From the NCBI RefSeq assembly GCF_021502585.1, contig NZ_JAKFGM010000003.1, forward strand, positions 310,001 to 374,000: a stretch of DNA of 64,000 bases, given 5' to 3'. Each line of letters opens with the position of its first letter. Within the stretch, counting starts at the first letter, position 1. This stretch comes from Sphingomonas cremea. Its GTDB lineage: Bacteria > Pseudomonadota > Alphaproteobacteria > Sphingomonadales > Sphingomonadaceae. The position numbers were made by a program, and so were the translations under genes. The notes under the pieces were generated by a model. It made no database searches. It was not told where the DNA came from and saw only the letters and a program-made list of their open reading frames with translations. Positions 48,829-56,757 of the stretch are shown piece by piece.

Positions 48829-49676
48829 GCCTTATGCGACTTACGGCATTTTTCCTGTGGCTTCTGGCCTTTGCCGCTCAACCGGCGGCGGCGGCTGCGT
48901 CGCCGAACCTCTGGAGCCTTGAGCAGCAGCTGTCGTCGCTTGTCGCCGGAAAGACTGCCGACGTCGGAATCGCAGCGCTCGACCTCAGCAGCGGAGAGAC
49001 CATCAGCATCAATGGCGATCGGGCTTTTCCGATGGCCAGCACCATGAAGGTCGCGGTTGCCGCCGCCTATCTGCAGCAGGTCGATTACGGGCGGCGCTCG
49101 CTCGACACCCTGATCGCCGGCCAGCCCGCCCAACAACTGATCGAGCGGATGCTGATCCACAGCGACAATGCGGCGACAGACATTTTGATTCGAAACCTGG
49201 GCGGCCCCCAGGCGATCCAGGGATGGGTAAGCTGGCATGGATTCAGCAACATGCGTGTGGACCGCACGATCGCCCAGCTACTGCAATCGCCGCGCGACCT
49301 GTGGGATTCAAGGGATTCGGCCACGCCGATGGCAATGGTCGAGCTATTGCGCCGGATCGACAGCGGCAACGTACTGAAGCCCGGCTCAAAGGCTTATTTG
49401 CTAAGCACCATGAGCCGCTGCGTGACCGGCAAGAACCGGATGCGCGGTTTGTTGCCCGCCGGAACGCGGGTCGAGCACAAGACCGGAACTTTGTCAGGCC
49501 TCACCAGCGACGTGGGCTTCATTACCCTACCCGACGGTCGACGGATTGCCGTGGCGCTGTTCGCGCGTGGCGGATCCGACCGGCCGAACACCATCGCCCA
49601 GGCGGCGCGGGCGATTTATGATGGGTTCGTCGCGGAGTTGCGGGCGCCGTTTAGCGGCGTGCTTCGCGCCCAATAG
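48825..49676 (+). CDS. Beta-lactamase-fold serine hydrolase lacking the general-base Glu
   Basis: This is a 283-residue exported protein (signal peptide about 1-26). It has the class A transpeptidase motifs S72-T-M-K75, S113-D-N115 and K219-T-G, with the fold complete to the C-terminal helix. The omega-loop region (about 145-168, DRTIAQLLQSPRDLWDSRDS) has no ExxLN, so the deacylating Glu166 of class A beta-lactamases is missing. It is therefore probably a slow-deacylating penicillin-binding or peptidoglycan hydrolase-like protein rather than a resistance enzyme. It lies between rsfS and rlmH, joined to rsfS by a four-base overlap. Confidence 0.85.
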   Translation: MSLMRLTAFFLWLLAFAAQPAAAAASPNLWSLEQQLSSLVAGKTADVGIAALDLSSGETISINGDRAFPMASTMKVAVAAAYLQQVDYGRRSLDTLIAGQPAQQLIERMLIHSDNAATDILIRNLGGPQAIQGWVSWHGFSNMRVDRTIAQLLQSPRDLWDSRDSATPMAMVELLRRIDSGNVLKPGSKAYLLSTMSRCVTGKNRMRGLLPAGTRVEHKTGTLSGLTSDVGFITLPDGRRIAVALFARGGSDRPNTIAQAARAIYDGFVAELRAPFSGVLRAQ

Positions 49677-49682
49677 CGCTGG

Positions 49683-50105
49683 ATGCTGCTGCATATCATC
49701 GCGCGAGGAAAAATCGGCCGATCTCCCGAAGGTGAACTGACCAGCCGCTACCTGAAGCGCATTTCCTGGCCCACGAAAGTCACCGAGCTTCCCGACCGGG
49801 GCGGACAGCTTCCGGAATCAGCAGCCAATGCCATTACCGTGGTGCTCGACGAACGCGGCAAGGCGCTGTCTTCAATGGAGTTCGCTAAGAAGCTGGCAGG
49901 ATGGCGCGATACCGGACGGCGCGAAGTGCGTTTCCTGATCGGCGCCGCCGACGGGCACGATGAAGCATCGAAGCGCGAAGCGGACCTTCTCCTCTCGTTC
50001 GGCCCCGCGACCTGGCCGCATATGCTCGCCCGGGCGATGCTGGCTGAACAATTGTTTCGCGCGACTAGCATCCTTGCCAATCATCCCTACCATCGGGAGG
50101 GATGA
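49683..50105 (+). CDS. rlmH: 23S rRNA pseudouridine-1915 N3-methyltransferase RlmH
   Basis: This is a 140-residue SPOUT-fold methyltransferase that modifies helix 69 of 23S rRNA. The hallmark C-terminal region is FLIGAADGHDEASKREADLLLSFGPATWPHMLARAMLAEQLFRATSILANHPYHREG, including the SAM knot and the closing PYHR. The usual IGGxxG loop reads IGAADG here. It starts seven bases after the hydrolase gene and overlaps the EnvC-like gene by four bases (ATGA). Confidence 0.94.
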   Translation: MLLHIIARGKIGRSPEGELTSRYLKRISWPTKVTELPDRGGQLPESAANAITVVLDERGKALSSMEFAKKLAGWRDTGRREVRFLIGAADGHDEASKREADLLLSFGPATWPHMLARAMLAEQLFRATSILANHPYHREG

Positions 50106-51292
50106 TGCGCCCATTCGCCACCCTGGCCTTGCTCGCCGCGCCAATCCTGCTTGCCGCCGCCAGTGCACCGGTTCCGCCCGCAGGAGCGTCAGCGGACGCG
50201 GCCCTTGCCAATGCCCGCAGCGAGGCGGCAGCGGCCGCAAACAAGCTGAAGTCCCTCGAAGCCGCGGCGGCCAAGGCAGGCGATGAAGCCGCCAGGCTCG
50301 GTGCGGAGCAGGCCGCAGCGGCCGCTGCCATCGACGAGGCCGAGGCCAAGATCAGTGAATCCGACGCCAGCCTGCGCCTCGCCCAATCACAGGTAGCATT
50401 GGCGGAACGTCGATTGGCCAGCCGACGCGCTCCGCTGGCCGCACTGCTCGCCGGGCTCGCGACAATGGGGCGTCAGCCGCCGCTGCTCGTACTTGCCGAC
50501 CATGGCTCGGTCGACGAGATGGTGCGGGTCAAGGCATTGCTCGACACGACCATGCCCGTGATCGAGAGGCGGAGCGCAGCGCTCAAGACCGAGTTGGCCG
50601 AGCGGCGACGACTGGCGTCCGATGCCGATGCAGCACGGGCCGAACTCGCCCGGAGCCGGGACTTGCTAATGCTTCGGAAGCAACAATTTGCCGAGCTGGA
50701 GGGCAAGACTGCGAAGCGCGCCGCGAGTCTGGCCGGCGAAGCATTCGGAGTCGGCGACCGGGTGCTGGCCAGCGGCGAAGCCCTGGAAGCGGCTGGAAGC
50801 GAGGCAGCGGCACGGCAAGCGGCTCGTTCCACCGCAGCCGCAGTCGCGATGCTGGACTTCGCGCCAGCCCGGCCGATGCGTGGCGACTCGGCACTTCCAC
50901 CAAGCGATTTTGCGTACAGCTTGCCCGCTTCCGGTGCCGTGATCGATGGCCTGGGATCGGTCGATCGGGCCGGGATCGTCTCCCGCGGCCTGCGCCTCGA
51001 TACCGGCCGGGGCGCCGAAATCACCGTCCCTGCAGATGGAAAGGTCGTGTTCGCAGCGCCTTTCCGCGGCCAGGACGGCATCGTGATCATCGACCATGGC
51101 AGGGGATGGACCAGCCTGCTGTTGGGTGTGGCAAGCGACCGGCCGCGAGGGACCCGGGTCCGGCGCGGAGAGATTCTTGGCCGCGCACTGGGCCCGATCG
51201 GAGTTGAATTGCGACGGGACGGAGTGCCAATTTCGCCCGCCTTCATCGCAGCTTCATCTGTTCCACTGTCAAATGGCGGCAACAGCCGCTAA
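50102..51292 (+). CDS. envC: EnvC-like murein hydrolase activator (degenerate LytM)
   Basis: This is a 396-residue exported protein. After a signal peptide (1-22) there are two long Ala-rich coiled coils (about 30-105 and 140-215). The C-terminal M23/LytM domain (about 285-390) has DTGRGAEITVPADGKVVFAAPFRGQDGIVIIDHGRGWTSLLLG and VELRRDGVPISP. The zinc ligands HxxxD and HxH of active LytM enzymes are missing (the last is VEL instead of HFEI), so it should activate amidases rather than cut peptidoglycan, as EnvC does at the septum. It is cotranscribed with rlmH and ctpA. Confidence 0.9.
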   Translation: MMRPFATLALLAAPILLAAASAPVPPAGASADAALANARSEAAAAANKLKSLEAAAAKAGDEAARLGAEQAAAAAAIDEAEAKISESDASLRLAQSQVALAERRLASRRAPLAALLAGLATMGRQPPLLVLADHGSVDEMVRVKALLDTTMPVIERRSAALKTELAERRRLASDADAARAELARSRDLLMLRKQQFAELEGKTAKRAASLAGEAFGVGDRVLASGEALEAAGSEAAARQAARSTAAAVAMLDFAPARPMRGDSALPPSDFAYSLPASGAVIDGLGSVDRAGIVSRGLRLDTGRGAEITVPADGKVVFAAPFRGQDGIVIIDHGRGWTSLLLGVASDRPRGTRVRRGEILGRALGPIGVELRRDGVPISPAFIAASSVPLSNGGNSR

Positions 51293-51326
51293 ATTGCGAC
51301 GCAACGGACCGACAGGAATTTATCTG

Positions 51327-52661
51327 ATGCAACGCCTAGCAAAGCTTCTCCCTCCACTCGCCCTCGTCGGCGCACTGGCAATGATTCCAGTGGCGACCAC
51401 GGCGATGGCTGCCGCCGAAACCGACACGCAGAAGGAGCTGGAGACTTTTTTCAGCGTATTTGAACGGGTTCGCGCCAATTATGTCGACAAGGTCGACGAC
51501 CATACGCTGATCAAAGGTGCCATCGACGGCATGCTCGCCGCGCTCGATCCGCATTCAAGCTATGCCGAGGCGGCCGACTTTACCCAGCTCAAGACCACCA
51601 CCGATGGAAATTACGGCGGTCTCGGCCTGACCGTTTCGACCGAGGATGGCGCGGTAAAGGTCATTGCCCCGACCGAGGACACGCCGGCCGATCGCGCCGG
51701 GATCAAGGCTGGCGACTACATCACCCACATCGATGGCGAATTCCTCTACGGCTTCACCCTGGACGAAGCGGTCGAAAAGATGCGCGGCAAGCCCGGCACG
51801 ACGATCAAGCTGACCATCGTCCGCCCGGGCCGCGACAAGCCCTTCGACGTTTCGATCACCCGCGAGCGGATCGAGCTCAAGCCGGTCAAATGGGAAGTGA
51901 AGGACAATGTCGGTGTCATCAACATCAACGGCTTCTCGGCGCAGACTGGGGCACTGACTCGCGAGGCGCTGGTCGGGATCGACAAGGCGACCGGCGGCAG
52001 GGCGCTTGGTTACATCGTCGACCTTCGCTCAAACCCCGGCGGCCTGCTCGACCAGGCGATCGAAGTCAGCGACGCCTTCCTGGAGCAGGGCGAAATCGTA
52101 TCCGAACGCGGCCGCGAGGCCAGCGATATCGAGCGTTTCTATGCCAAGCCCGGTGACCTTGCGAAAGGCAAACCGGTGATCGTGCTGGTCGACGCTGGAT
52201 CGGCTTCCGCGGCCGAGATTGTCGCCGGCGCACTGCAGGATCATCGTCGCGCAATCGTCATGGGCGAGCGCAGTTTCGGCAAGGGTTCGGTTCAAAGCGT
52301 GATCCAGACCGGGCCGCAGTCGGCGCTGCGGCTCACCACCGCCCGCTATTATACGCCGTCGGGCAGGTCGGTGCAGGCTGGCGGGATCGATCCGGATCTT
52401 GCGGTGCCGCAACTCAGCGACGAGGATTACAAGTCGCGGCCCAAACTGCGTGAAGCGGACCTTCGCCGCCACCTGGTCAGCCAGGCGAAGATCAAGGACG
52501 AGGTGCTGGAAGACGACAGCACCCCGGATCCGCGTTTCACCGCCACCGCCGCGGAGCTCGAGAAGAAGGGCGTTAAGGACTATCAGCTCGACTATGCGCT
52601 GAAGACGCTCAAGCGGCTGGGACCGCCGCCAGTGCAGCTGGCCAAGACGGCCTCGCGCTAA
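51327..52661 (+). CDS. ctpA: Carboxy-terminal processing peptidase CtpA (S41)
   Basis: This is a 444-residue periplasmic serine protease. The signal peptide MQRLAKLLPPLALVGALAMI...AMAA precedes an N-terminal helix pair, a PDZ domain (about 85-170: PADRAGIKAGDYITHIDGE) and the S41 core with YIVDLRSNPGGLLDQAI. The Ser/Lys dyad is S294 in GSASAAEIVAG and K319 in GERSFGKGSVQ, 25 residues apart as in Tsp. In other bacteria CtpA controls peptidoglycan hydrolases, which fits its place after the EnvC-like gene. AGGA precedes the ATG at 51327. Its stop shares a base with the dsbB ATG (TAATG). Confidence 0.95.
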   Translation: MQRLAKLLPPLALVGALAMIPVATTAMAAAETDTQKELETFFSVFERVRANYVDKVDDHTLIKGAIDGMLAALDPHSSYAEAADFTQLKTTTDGNYGGLGLTVSTEDGAVKVIAPTEDTPADRAGIKAGDYITHIDGEFLYGFTLDEAVEKMRGKPGTTIKLTIVRPGRDKPFDVSITRERIELKPVKWEVKDNVGVININGFSAQTGALTREALVGIDKATGGRALGYIVDLRSNPGGLLDQAIEVSDAFLEQGEIVSERGREASDIERFYAKPGDLAKGKPVIVLVDAGSASAAEIVAGALQDHRRAIVMGERSFGKGSVQSVIQTGPQSALRLTTARYYTPSGRSVQAGGIDPDLAVPQLSDEDYKSRPKLREADLRRHLVSQAKIKDEVLEDDSTPDPRFTATAAELEKKGVKDYQLDYALKTLKRLGPPPVQLAKTASR

Positions 52662-53149
52662 TGCTTGCTCCGCCGGAGCCGACGGGCGCGGCGCGCCTCA
52701 AACGGGCGCGCCTGTTGGCGCTGCTCGTTCCGGCCGCGCTGCTGGGCGGAGCCTTGGGCTCGCAATATATCGGCGGGCTCTACCCGTGCGAGATGTGCTA
52801 TTGGCAACGCTGGCCGCACGGTGCCGCAATCCTCCTCGCCCTGGCGGCGATCCTCTCACCGGTTAATGCCCCCCGCACGCGCCCGCTCGTGCTGCTGGCC
52901 GCTCTGGCGATTGCGATTTCAGGCGCGATTGGCGTCTTTCACGCCGGGGTCGAGCTTGGTTATTGGGAAGGCATCACCCGTTGCACCGCGACCGGAGCGA
53001 CCAGCCTGGAAGACATATTGAAGGTTCCGCTAGTTCGCTGCGACCAGGTGCAATGGTCGTTGTTTGGCGTTTCGATGGCCGGCTGGAACGCGATCTTTTC
53101 GCTCGGCGGCGCGGCGCTCATCGCAATTCTCGCGGGGCGCAGGAAATGA
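52661..53149 (+). CDS. dsbB: Disulfide bond formation protein DsbB
   Basis: This is a 162-residue protein with four membrane helices that re-oxidises DsbA using quinone. The first redox pair is C43/C46 in YPCEMCYWQRW, with the quinone-site Arg following. The second pair is C108 and C127 (ITRCTATG and LVRCDQVQWSLFGVSMAGWN). The coupling with coq7 downstream (ubiquinone synthesis) is apt because DsbB passes electrons to ubiquinone. It starts within the ctpA stop codon. Confidence 0.95.
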   Translation: MLAPPEPTGAARLKRARLLALLVPAALLGGALGSQYIGGLYPCEMCYWQRWPHGAAILLALAAILSPVNAPRTRPLVLLAALAIAISGAIGVFHAGVELGYWEGITRCTATGATSLEDILKVPLVRCDQVQWSLFGVSMAGWNAIFSLGGAALIAILAGRRK

Positions 53150-53685
53150 TGAGTGGCTGGCGCCCCGGCGACAGGCGACCCGACCGGGAGTCGATGCTTC
53201 GGGTCAACCAGGCCGGCGAATATGGTGCGACGCGAATTTATGCCGGCCAGCTGGCGGTATTAGGCCGGAGCTCTCCCGCCGCTCATCAGATCGCCAGGAT
53301 GGCCGCCCAGGAACAGCGTCACCTTGACCGGTTCGACCAGTTGATGGCCGAGCGGCGAGTCCGACCGACGGCCTTGCAGCCGTTGTGGAAAGTGGCAGGC
53401 TTTGCACTCGGCGCGGCCACGGCGCTGATCAGCGAAAAAGCGGCGATGGCTTGCACCGACGCGGTCGAAACCGAAATCGACCGCCACTATTCGGAGCAGC
53501 TCGTCGAATTGGGCGACGACGATCATGAACTCGCAGCCGACATCGCGGAATTCCAGGCCGAAGAAATCGAACATCGCGAAACCGCGCGGGCCCATGGCGC
53601 CCAGGAAGCCATCGCCTATCCACTGCTGACCGCCGCAATTCGCGCGGGTTGCAGGGTAGCAATCGAATTGTCGAAACGCATATGA
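53149..53685 (+). CDS. coq7: Demethoxyubiquinone hydroxylase Coq7
   Basis: This is a 178-residue di-iron monooxygenase for the last hydroxylation in ubiquinone synthesis. The di-iron ligands are in VNQAGEYGATRIYAGQ, AAQEQRHLDRFDQLMAERRVRP, AVETEIDRHYSEQL and FQAEEIEHRETA, each supplying Glu or ExxH. Two ATG codons in a row (53146 and 53149) are possible starts; AGGA at 53141-53144 suits the second. It overlaps the end of dsbB and closes the operon that begins with nadD. Confidence 0.95.
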   Translation: MSGWRPGDRRPDRESMLRVNQAGEYGATRIYAGQLAVLGRSSPAAHQIARMAAQEQRHLDRFDQLMAERRVRPTALQPLWKVAGFALGAATALISEKAAMACTDAVETEIDRHYSEQLVELGDDDHELAADIAEFQAEEIEHRETARAHGAQEAIAYPLLTAAIRAGCRVAIELSKRI

Positions 53686-53740
53686 CTGGAACCGGGACGG
53701 CGAGTCGACCGCTTTGCCCTTACGAAGGACACATGTGATC

Positions 53741-54151
53741 ATGTCGAAATTGCCGTATCTGACCCTTTCTGCCGTGACTCTGGCCGCAATGCTGCCCGCC
53801 TTGGTGGCGCCCGCGCCCGCATTCGCCCAGAACGGCAAGATAAGCGAGATTATCGTTTACGGTACCGACCCCTGCCCGCGTTCGACCGACGACGAGGTCG
53901 TCGTCTGCGCCCGCAAGCCGGAAGCCGAGCGTTATCGCATTCCCGAACGCTATCGCCAGACCGGCTCCCGCCAGTCGCGCGAGTCCTGGGCGAACCGCGC
54001 GATCGCCTTCGAAACCTATGGCCGTACCGGCATCAATAGCTGTTCACCGGTCGGTCCGGGCGGCTTCACCGGTTGCACGCAGCAGCTGATCAACCAGGCG
54101 GTCAAGGAGCGCAAGGAACAAGCCGCGGGCGCGGCTCCCCCGGAAGAATAA
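53741..54151 (+). CDS. Small secreted Cys-containing protein, sphingomonad type
   Basis: This is a 136-residue exported protein with a signal peptide (1-30, ending PAFAQ). The mature part opens with ISEIIVYGTDPCPRSTDDEVVVCARKPEAERYRIPERYR and ends with NSCSPVGPGGFTGCTQQLINQAVKER. The four cysteines suggest two disulfides. I recognise the general type from sphingomonad genomes but no function is known. The start may be the ATG at 53741 or the GTG at 53735, which has GAAGGA five bases upstream. It converges on the DUF885 gene with a two-base gap. Confidence 0.78.
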   Translation: MSKLPYLTLSAVTLAAMLPALVAPAPAFAQNGKISEIIVYGTDPCPRSTDDEVVVCARKPEAERYRIPERYRQTGSRQSRESWANRAIAFETYGRTGINSCSPVGPGGFTGCTQQLINQAVKERKEQAAGAAPPEE

Positions 54152-54153
54152 GC

Positions 54154-55911
54154 CTAGGCTCGAGTTTCTTCCGCAGCGATCCAGGCATTGATTTGCGCCT
54201 CCAGCGCGTCGAGGGGCACCGCGCCCTGCCCTAGTACCGCATCATGAAAGCGCCGGAGATCGAACTTGGGCCCAAGCTCCCTTTCGGCTTTTGCCCTGAG
54301 CTCGCGGATCTTGAGCTCGCCCAGCTTATAGGCCAGCGCCTGCCCTGGATTGGAAATATAGCGGTTCACCTCCGCATCGATATTGGCGTCGGTTAGGGTC
54401 GTATTGTCCTTCATGAACGCCACAGCCTGCTCCTTGGTCCAACCCTTGGAGTGGATGCCCGTATCGACCACCAGGCGAGAGGCGCGCCACATCTCATAAC
54501 CGAGGCGGCCCATGTCCCGTTGCGGCGTGTCGTAAATCCCCATCTCAATCCCGAGCCGCTCCGAATAGAGACCCCATCCCTCGACGAAAGCGGTGAAGAA
54601 GGCAGTGTTCCGGCGCCAGTCGGGCATATCAAGCTCCTGCTGGAGCGCGATCTGCATGTGGTGACCGGGCACGGCCTCGTGGACCGTCAGTGCCGGGATT
54701 TCCCAGAACGGCCGCTGGTCGAGCTTGGTCGTGTTGACCAGGTAGAAGCCGGCAATGCCCGCGTCCGGACTGCCCGGCTGGTATCGTGCGGTGGTATCGC
54801 CCGGCGCGGTCGCCAGTGCCATCGGCCGAATGCCATAGGGCAATCGAGGCAGGCGGCCGAACAGGCTGGGCATCTTCCCGTCGATGGTCTTGGCCATCAG
54901 CGCGGTGACCTGGAGCAGTTCGTCAGGAGACTTGGCGAACCATTTGGGGTTGGTTCGCATGTCCGCGATCATCGCCTCGCGGCTGGCGAAGCCGGCCTTT
55001 TTGGCAACCTCGACCATCTCGGCGCGTATCCGCGCGACCTCTCTCAAGCCAAGCTGATGGATTTCATCCGGGGTCAGGTTGGTGGTGGTCTGCTGGCGAA
55101 CCTGGAAGGCATAATATTCGCGTCCCTGGGGCATCGCCGAAACGCCGACGCTCTGCCGGCATTTGGCCTTGAGGTCACGGTCGTAAAGATCGGCAAAGGC
55201 CTGATAGGCGGGGTTGATCTTCGCGGTGATCAGGGCTTTTGCCCGGGCCTGAAACGCGGCCCACTCGGTCGCGGGGACATTCTCCGGCTTCTGGACGGCA
55301 AACGGCGTGTAGAAACGCGATTGGGTGGGGTCGGCGGAGATATTCCCGGTGATCGTTCCCGCGAAATTGGTCATGGTAACGCACGGTTGCACATAGCCTT
55401 CGCGCGCCGCCTTGACGCTGATCTCGCCATAGGAGCGCATCCGGTCGGGCACCAGTTCGAGCCGGGCGAGGTAATTGTCATAATCGCCAGCGGATCGGAA
55501 CGGGATGCCATCAGCCATTCCCGCGAGGTAATCGTGATAGCTGCCGAGCGTCGAATAGAGCAGCTGCCGCTCGCCATAGCGATTGGCTTCGATTGCATCT
55601 TCCAGCTGGCGCTTGAGTACGGCCCGGTTGGCCTGGTCGGCAGGGGGTAGCGAGGCAGCTGAAATGGCGTCGAGCTGCTTGAGGAAGGCGGCCGCCTGCG
55701 CGGCCTGGCGATCCATTTCAACCAGGCTCAGCGGGCCGATTTGCCGGTCGTAATCCTTCACGCCCACCTGGGTGGCGAACAGTGGTGAATCGCGCAGTGT
55801 CGCCGCCCAATAATCGTCCTGCAGCTTCTGGAAATCCTCGACCGGCCCGGCCAGCGCCGGAGCAGCGAAGGCGAGCATGGTGGCGGCGAGCAGCGTGGTG
55901 CGGATGCGCAT
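54154..55911 (-). CDS. DUF885-family metallopeptidase-like protein
   Basis: This is a 585-residue exported protein (signal MRIRTTLLAATMLAFAAPALA). The zinc-binding signature HEAVPGHHMQIALQQEL is followed downstream by AFVEGWGLYSERLGIEMG, the Glu-containing motif of the family. Helical packing with PYGIRPM and NTTKLDQRPFWEIPALTVHEA also fits. Members are predicted periplasmic zinc peptidases of unproved specificity. AGGGGAGGG precedes the ATG at 55911. The reading frame stays open far upstream over msrA, but that part is not protein-like. Confidence 0.9.
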   Translation of the reverse strand: MRIRTTLLAATMLAFAAPALAGPVEDFQKLQDDYWAATLRDSPLFATQVGVKDYDRQIGPLSLVEMDRQAAQAAAFLKQLDAISAASLPPADQANRAVLKRQLEDAIEANRYGERQLLYSTLGSYHDYLAGMADGIPFRSAGDYDNYLARLELVPDRMRSYGEISVKAAREGYVQPCVTMTNFAGTITGNISADPTQSRFYTPFAVQKPENVPATEWAAFQARAKALITAKINPAYQAFADLYDRDLKAKCRQSVGVSAMPQGREYYAFQVRQQTTTNLTPDEIHQLGLREVARIRAEMVEVAKKAGFASREAMIADMRTNPKWFAKSPDELLQVTALMAKTIDGKMPSLFGRLPRLPYGIRPMALATAPGDTTARYQPGSPDAGIAGFYLVNTTKLDQRPFWEIPALTVHEAVPGHHMQIALQQELDMPDWRRNTAFFTAFVEGWGLYSERLGIEMGIYDTPQRDMGRLGYEMWRASRLVVDTGIHSKGWTKEQAVAFMKDNTTLTDANIDAEVNRYISNPGQALAYKLGELKIRELRAKAERELGPKFDLRRFHDAVLGQGAVPLDALEAQINAWIAAEETRA

Positions 55912-56043
55912 GGAAAATCCCTCCCCTTTTGGGAAACAGTTTAGGGAGCGATGGCGAGGCCGCAACCTGGCTTTCGACAAAGTTCGGAAGCTTCCTGTAA
56001 CCGCCACGGCGTACCAAGCGTATACTCCACCAGGAGAATTGAC

Positions 56044-56718
56044 ATGAGTCGAACGATCAAGATCAGCCTCGCTGCTGCGGCGGCCGTTGCGGCGGTCGCG
56101 CTTCCGGCGGCGGTGTCCACGCGCAATGCGGCAGACAGCGGTGCCAAATTGCCACCTGCAGCGGTAGTCGAGCGCCCGGCGGGGACGCGCGAAGTGGCGG
56201 TCTTGGCCGGCGGCTGCTTCTGGGGCATCGAGGGCGTGTACGAGCATGTGAAAGGCGTGATAGACGTACGCACCGGCTACGCGGGCGGCTCGGCTCGAAC
56301 GGCCAGCTATGACGCGGTATCTTCCGGCACGACCGGAAAGGCCGAAGCGGTACGGATCGTCTTCGATCCACAGCAAGTGGGTTATGCCGAGCTGCTCCGG
56401 ATCTACTTCTCCGTCGCCCACGACCCGACCGAGGTAAACCGCCAGGGTCCCGACGTCGGAACCCAGTACCGCTCGGCAATCTTCCCCCAGACGCCCGCAC
56501 AGGCGCGCGTTGCGCGGGCCTATATCGCCCAGCTGGGCAAAGCCGGCGTGTTCAAGCGGCCGATCGCCACCAAGATTGAGACAGGAGCCTTCGCCGAGGC
56601 CGAACCCTATCATCAGGATTTCATGCGGCGTAACCCGGCCTACCCTTACATCGTAATCAACGACCGGCCCAAGCTGGCTGCCCTGAAGCGCCAGTTTCCA
56701 GCCCAGTGGAAAAGTTGA
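56044..56718 (+). CDS. msrA: Exported peptide methionine-(S)-S-oxide reductase MsrA
   Basis: This is a 224-residue repair enzyme reducing Met-S-sulfoxide. The catalytic cysteine is C58 in VLAGGCFWGIEGVYEHVKGVIDVRTGYAGG. The family blocks AVRIVFDPQQVGYAELLRIYF, HDPTEVNRQGPDVGTQYRSAIF and AEPYHQDFMRRNP follow. A signal-like hydrophobic N-terminus (IKISLAAAAAVAAVALPAAV) places it in the periplasm, unlike the usual cytoplasmic form. AGGAG precedes the ATG at 56044. It is divergent from the DUF885 gene. Confidence 0.94.
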   Translation: MSRTIKISLAAAAAVAAVALPAAVSTRNAADSGAKLPPAAVVERPAGTREVAVLAGGCFWGIEGVYEHVKGVIDVRTGYAGGSARTASYDAVSSGTTGKAEAVRIVFDPQQVGYAELLRIYFSVAHDPTEVNRQGPDVGTQYRSAIFPQTPAQARVARAYIAQLGKAGVFKRPIATKIETGAFAEAEPYHQDFMRRNPAYPYIVINDRPKLAALKRQFPAQWKS

Positions 56719-56724
56719 CGAATG

Positions 56725-56753
56725 AAGGCCGGCGAGATTTGCCGCCCGGCCTT
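56725..56753. terminator. Hairpin between convergent msrA and TonB-receptor genes
   Basis: AAGGCCGG (56725-56732) and CCGGCCTT (56746-56753) form a perfect 8-bp stem with a 13-base loop, filling the 39-base gap between the two converging stops. TT and AA at the base give only a minimal U-tract on either strand. It is a probable bidirectional terminator. Confidence 0.6.
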
Positions 56754-56757
56754 ACGA

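Noticed and set aside
55912-56613. Open frame extending the DUF885 gene far upstream over msrA
   Set aside because: The signal peptide, the ribosome site and all family similarity begin at 55911; the upstream translation is Arg/Ala/Gly-rich antisense of msrA.
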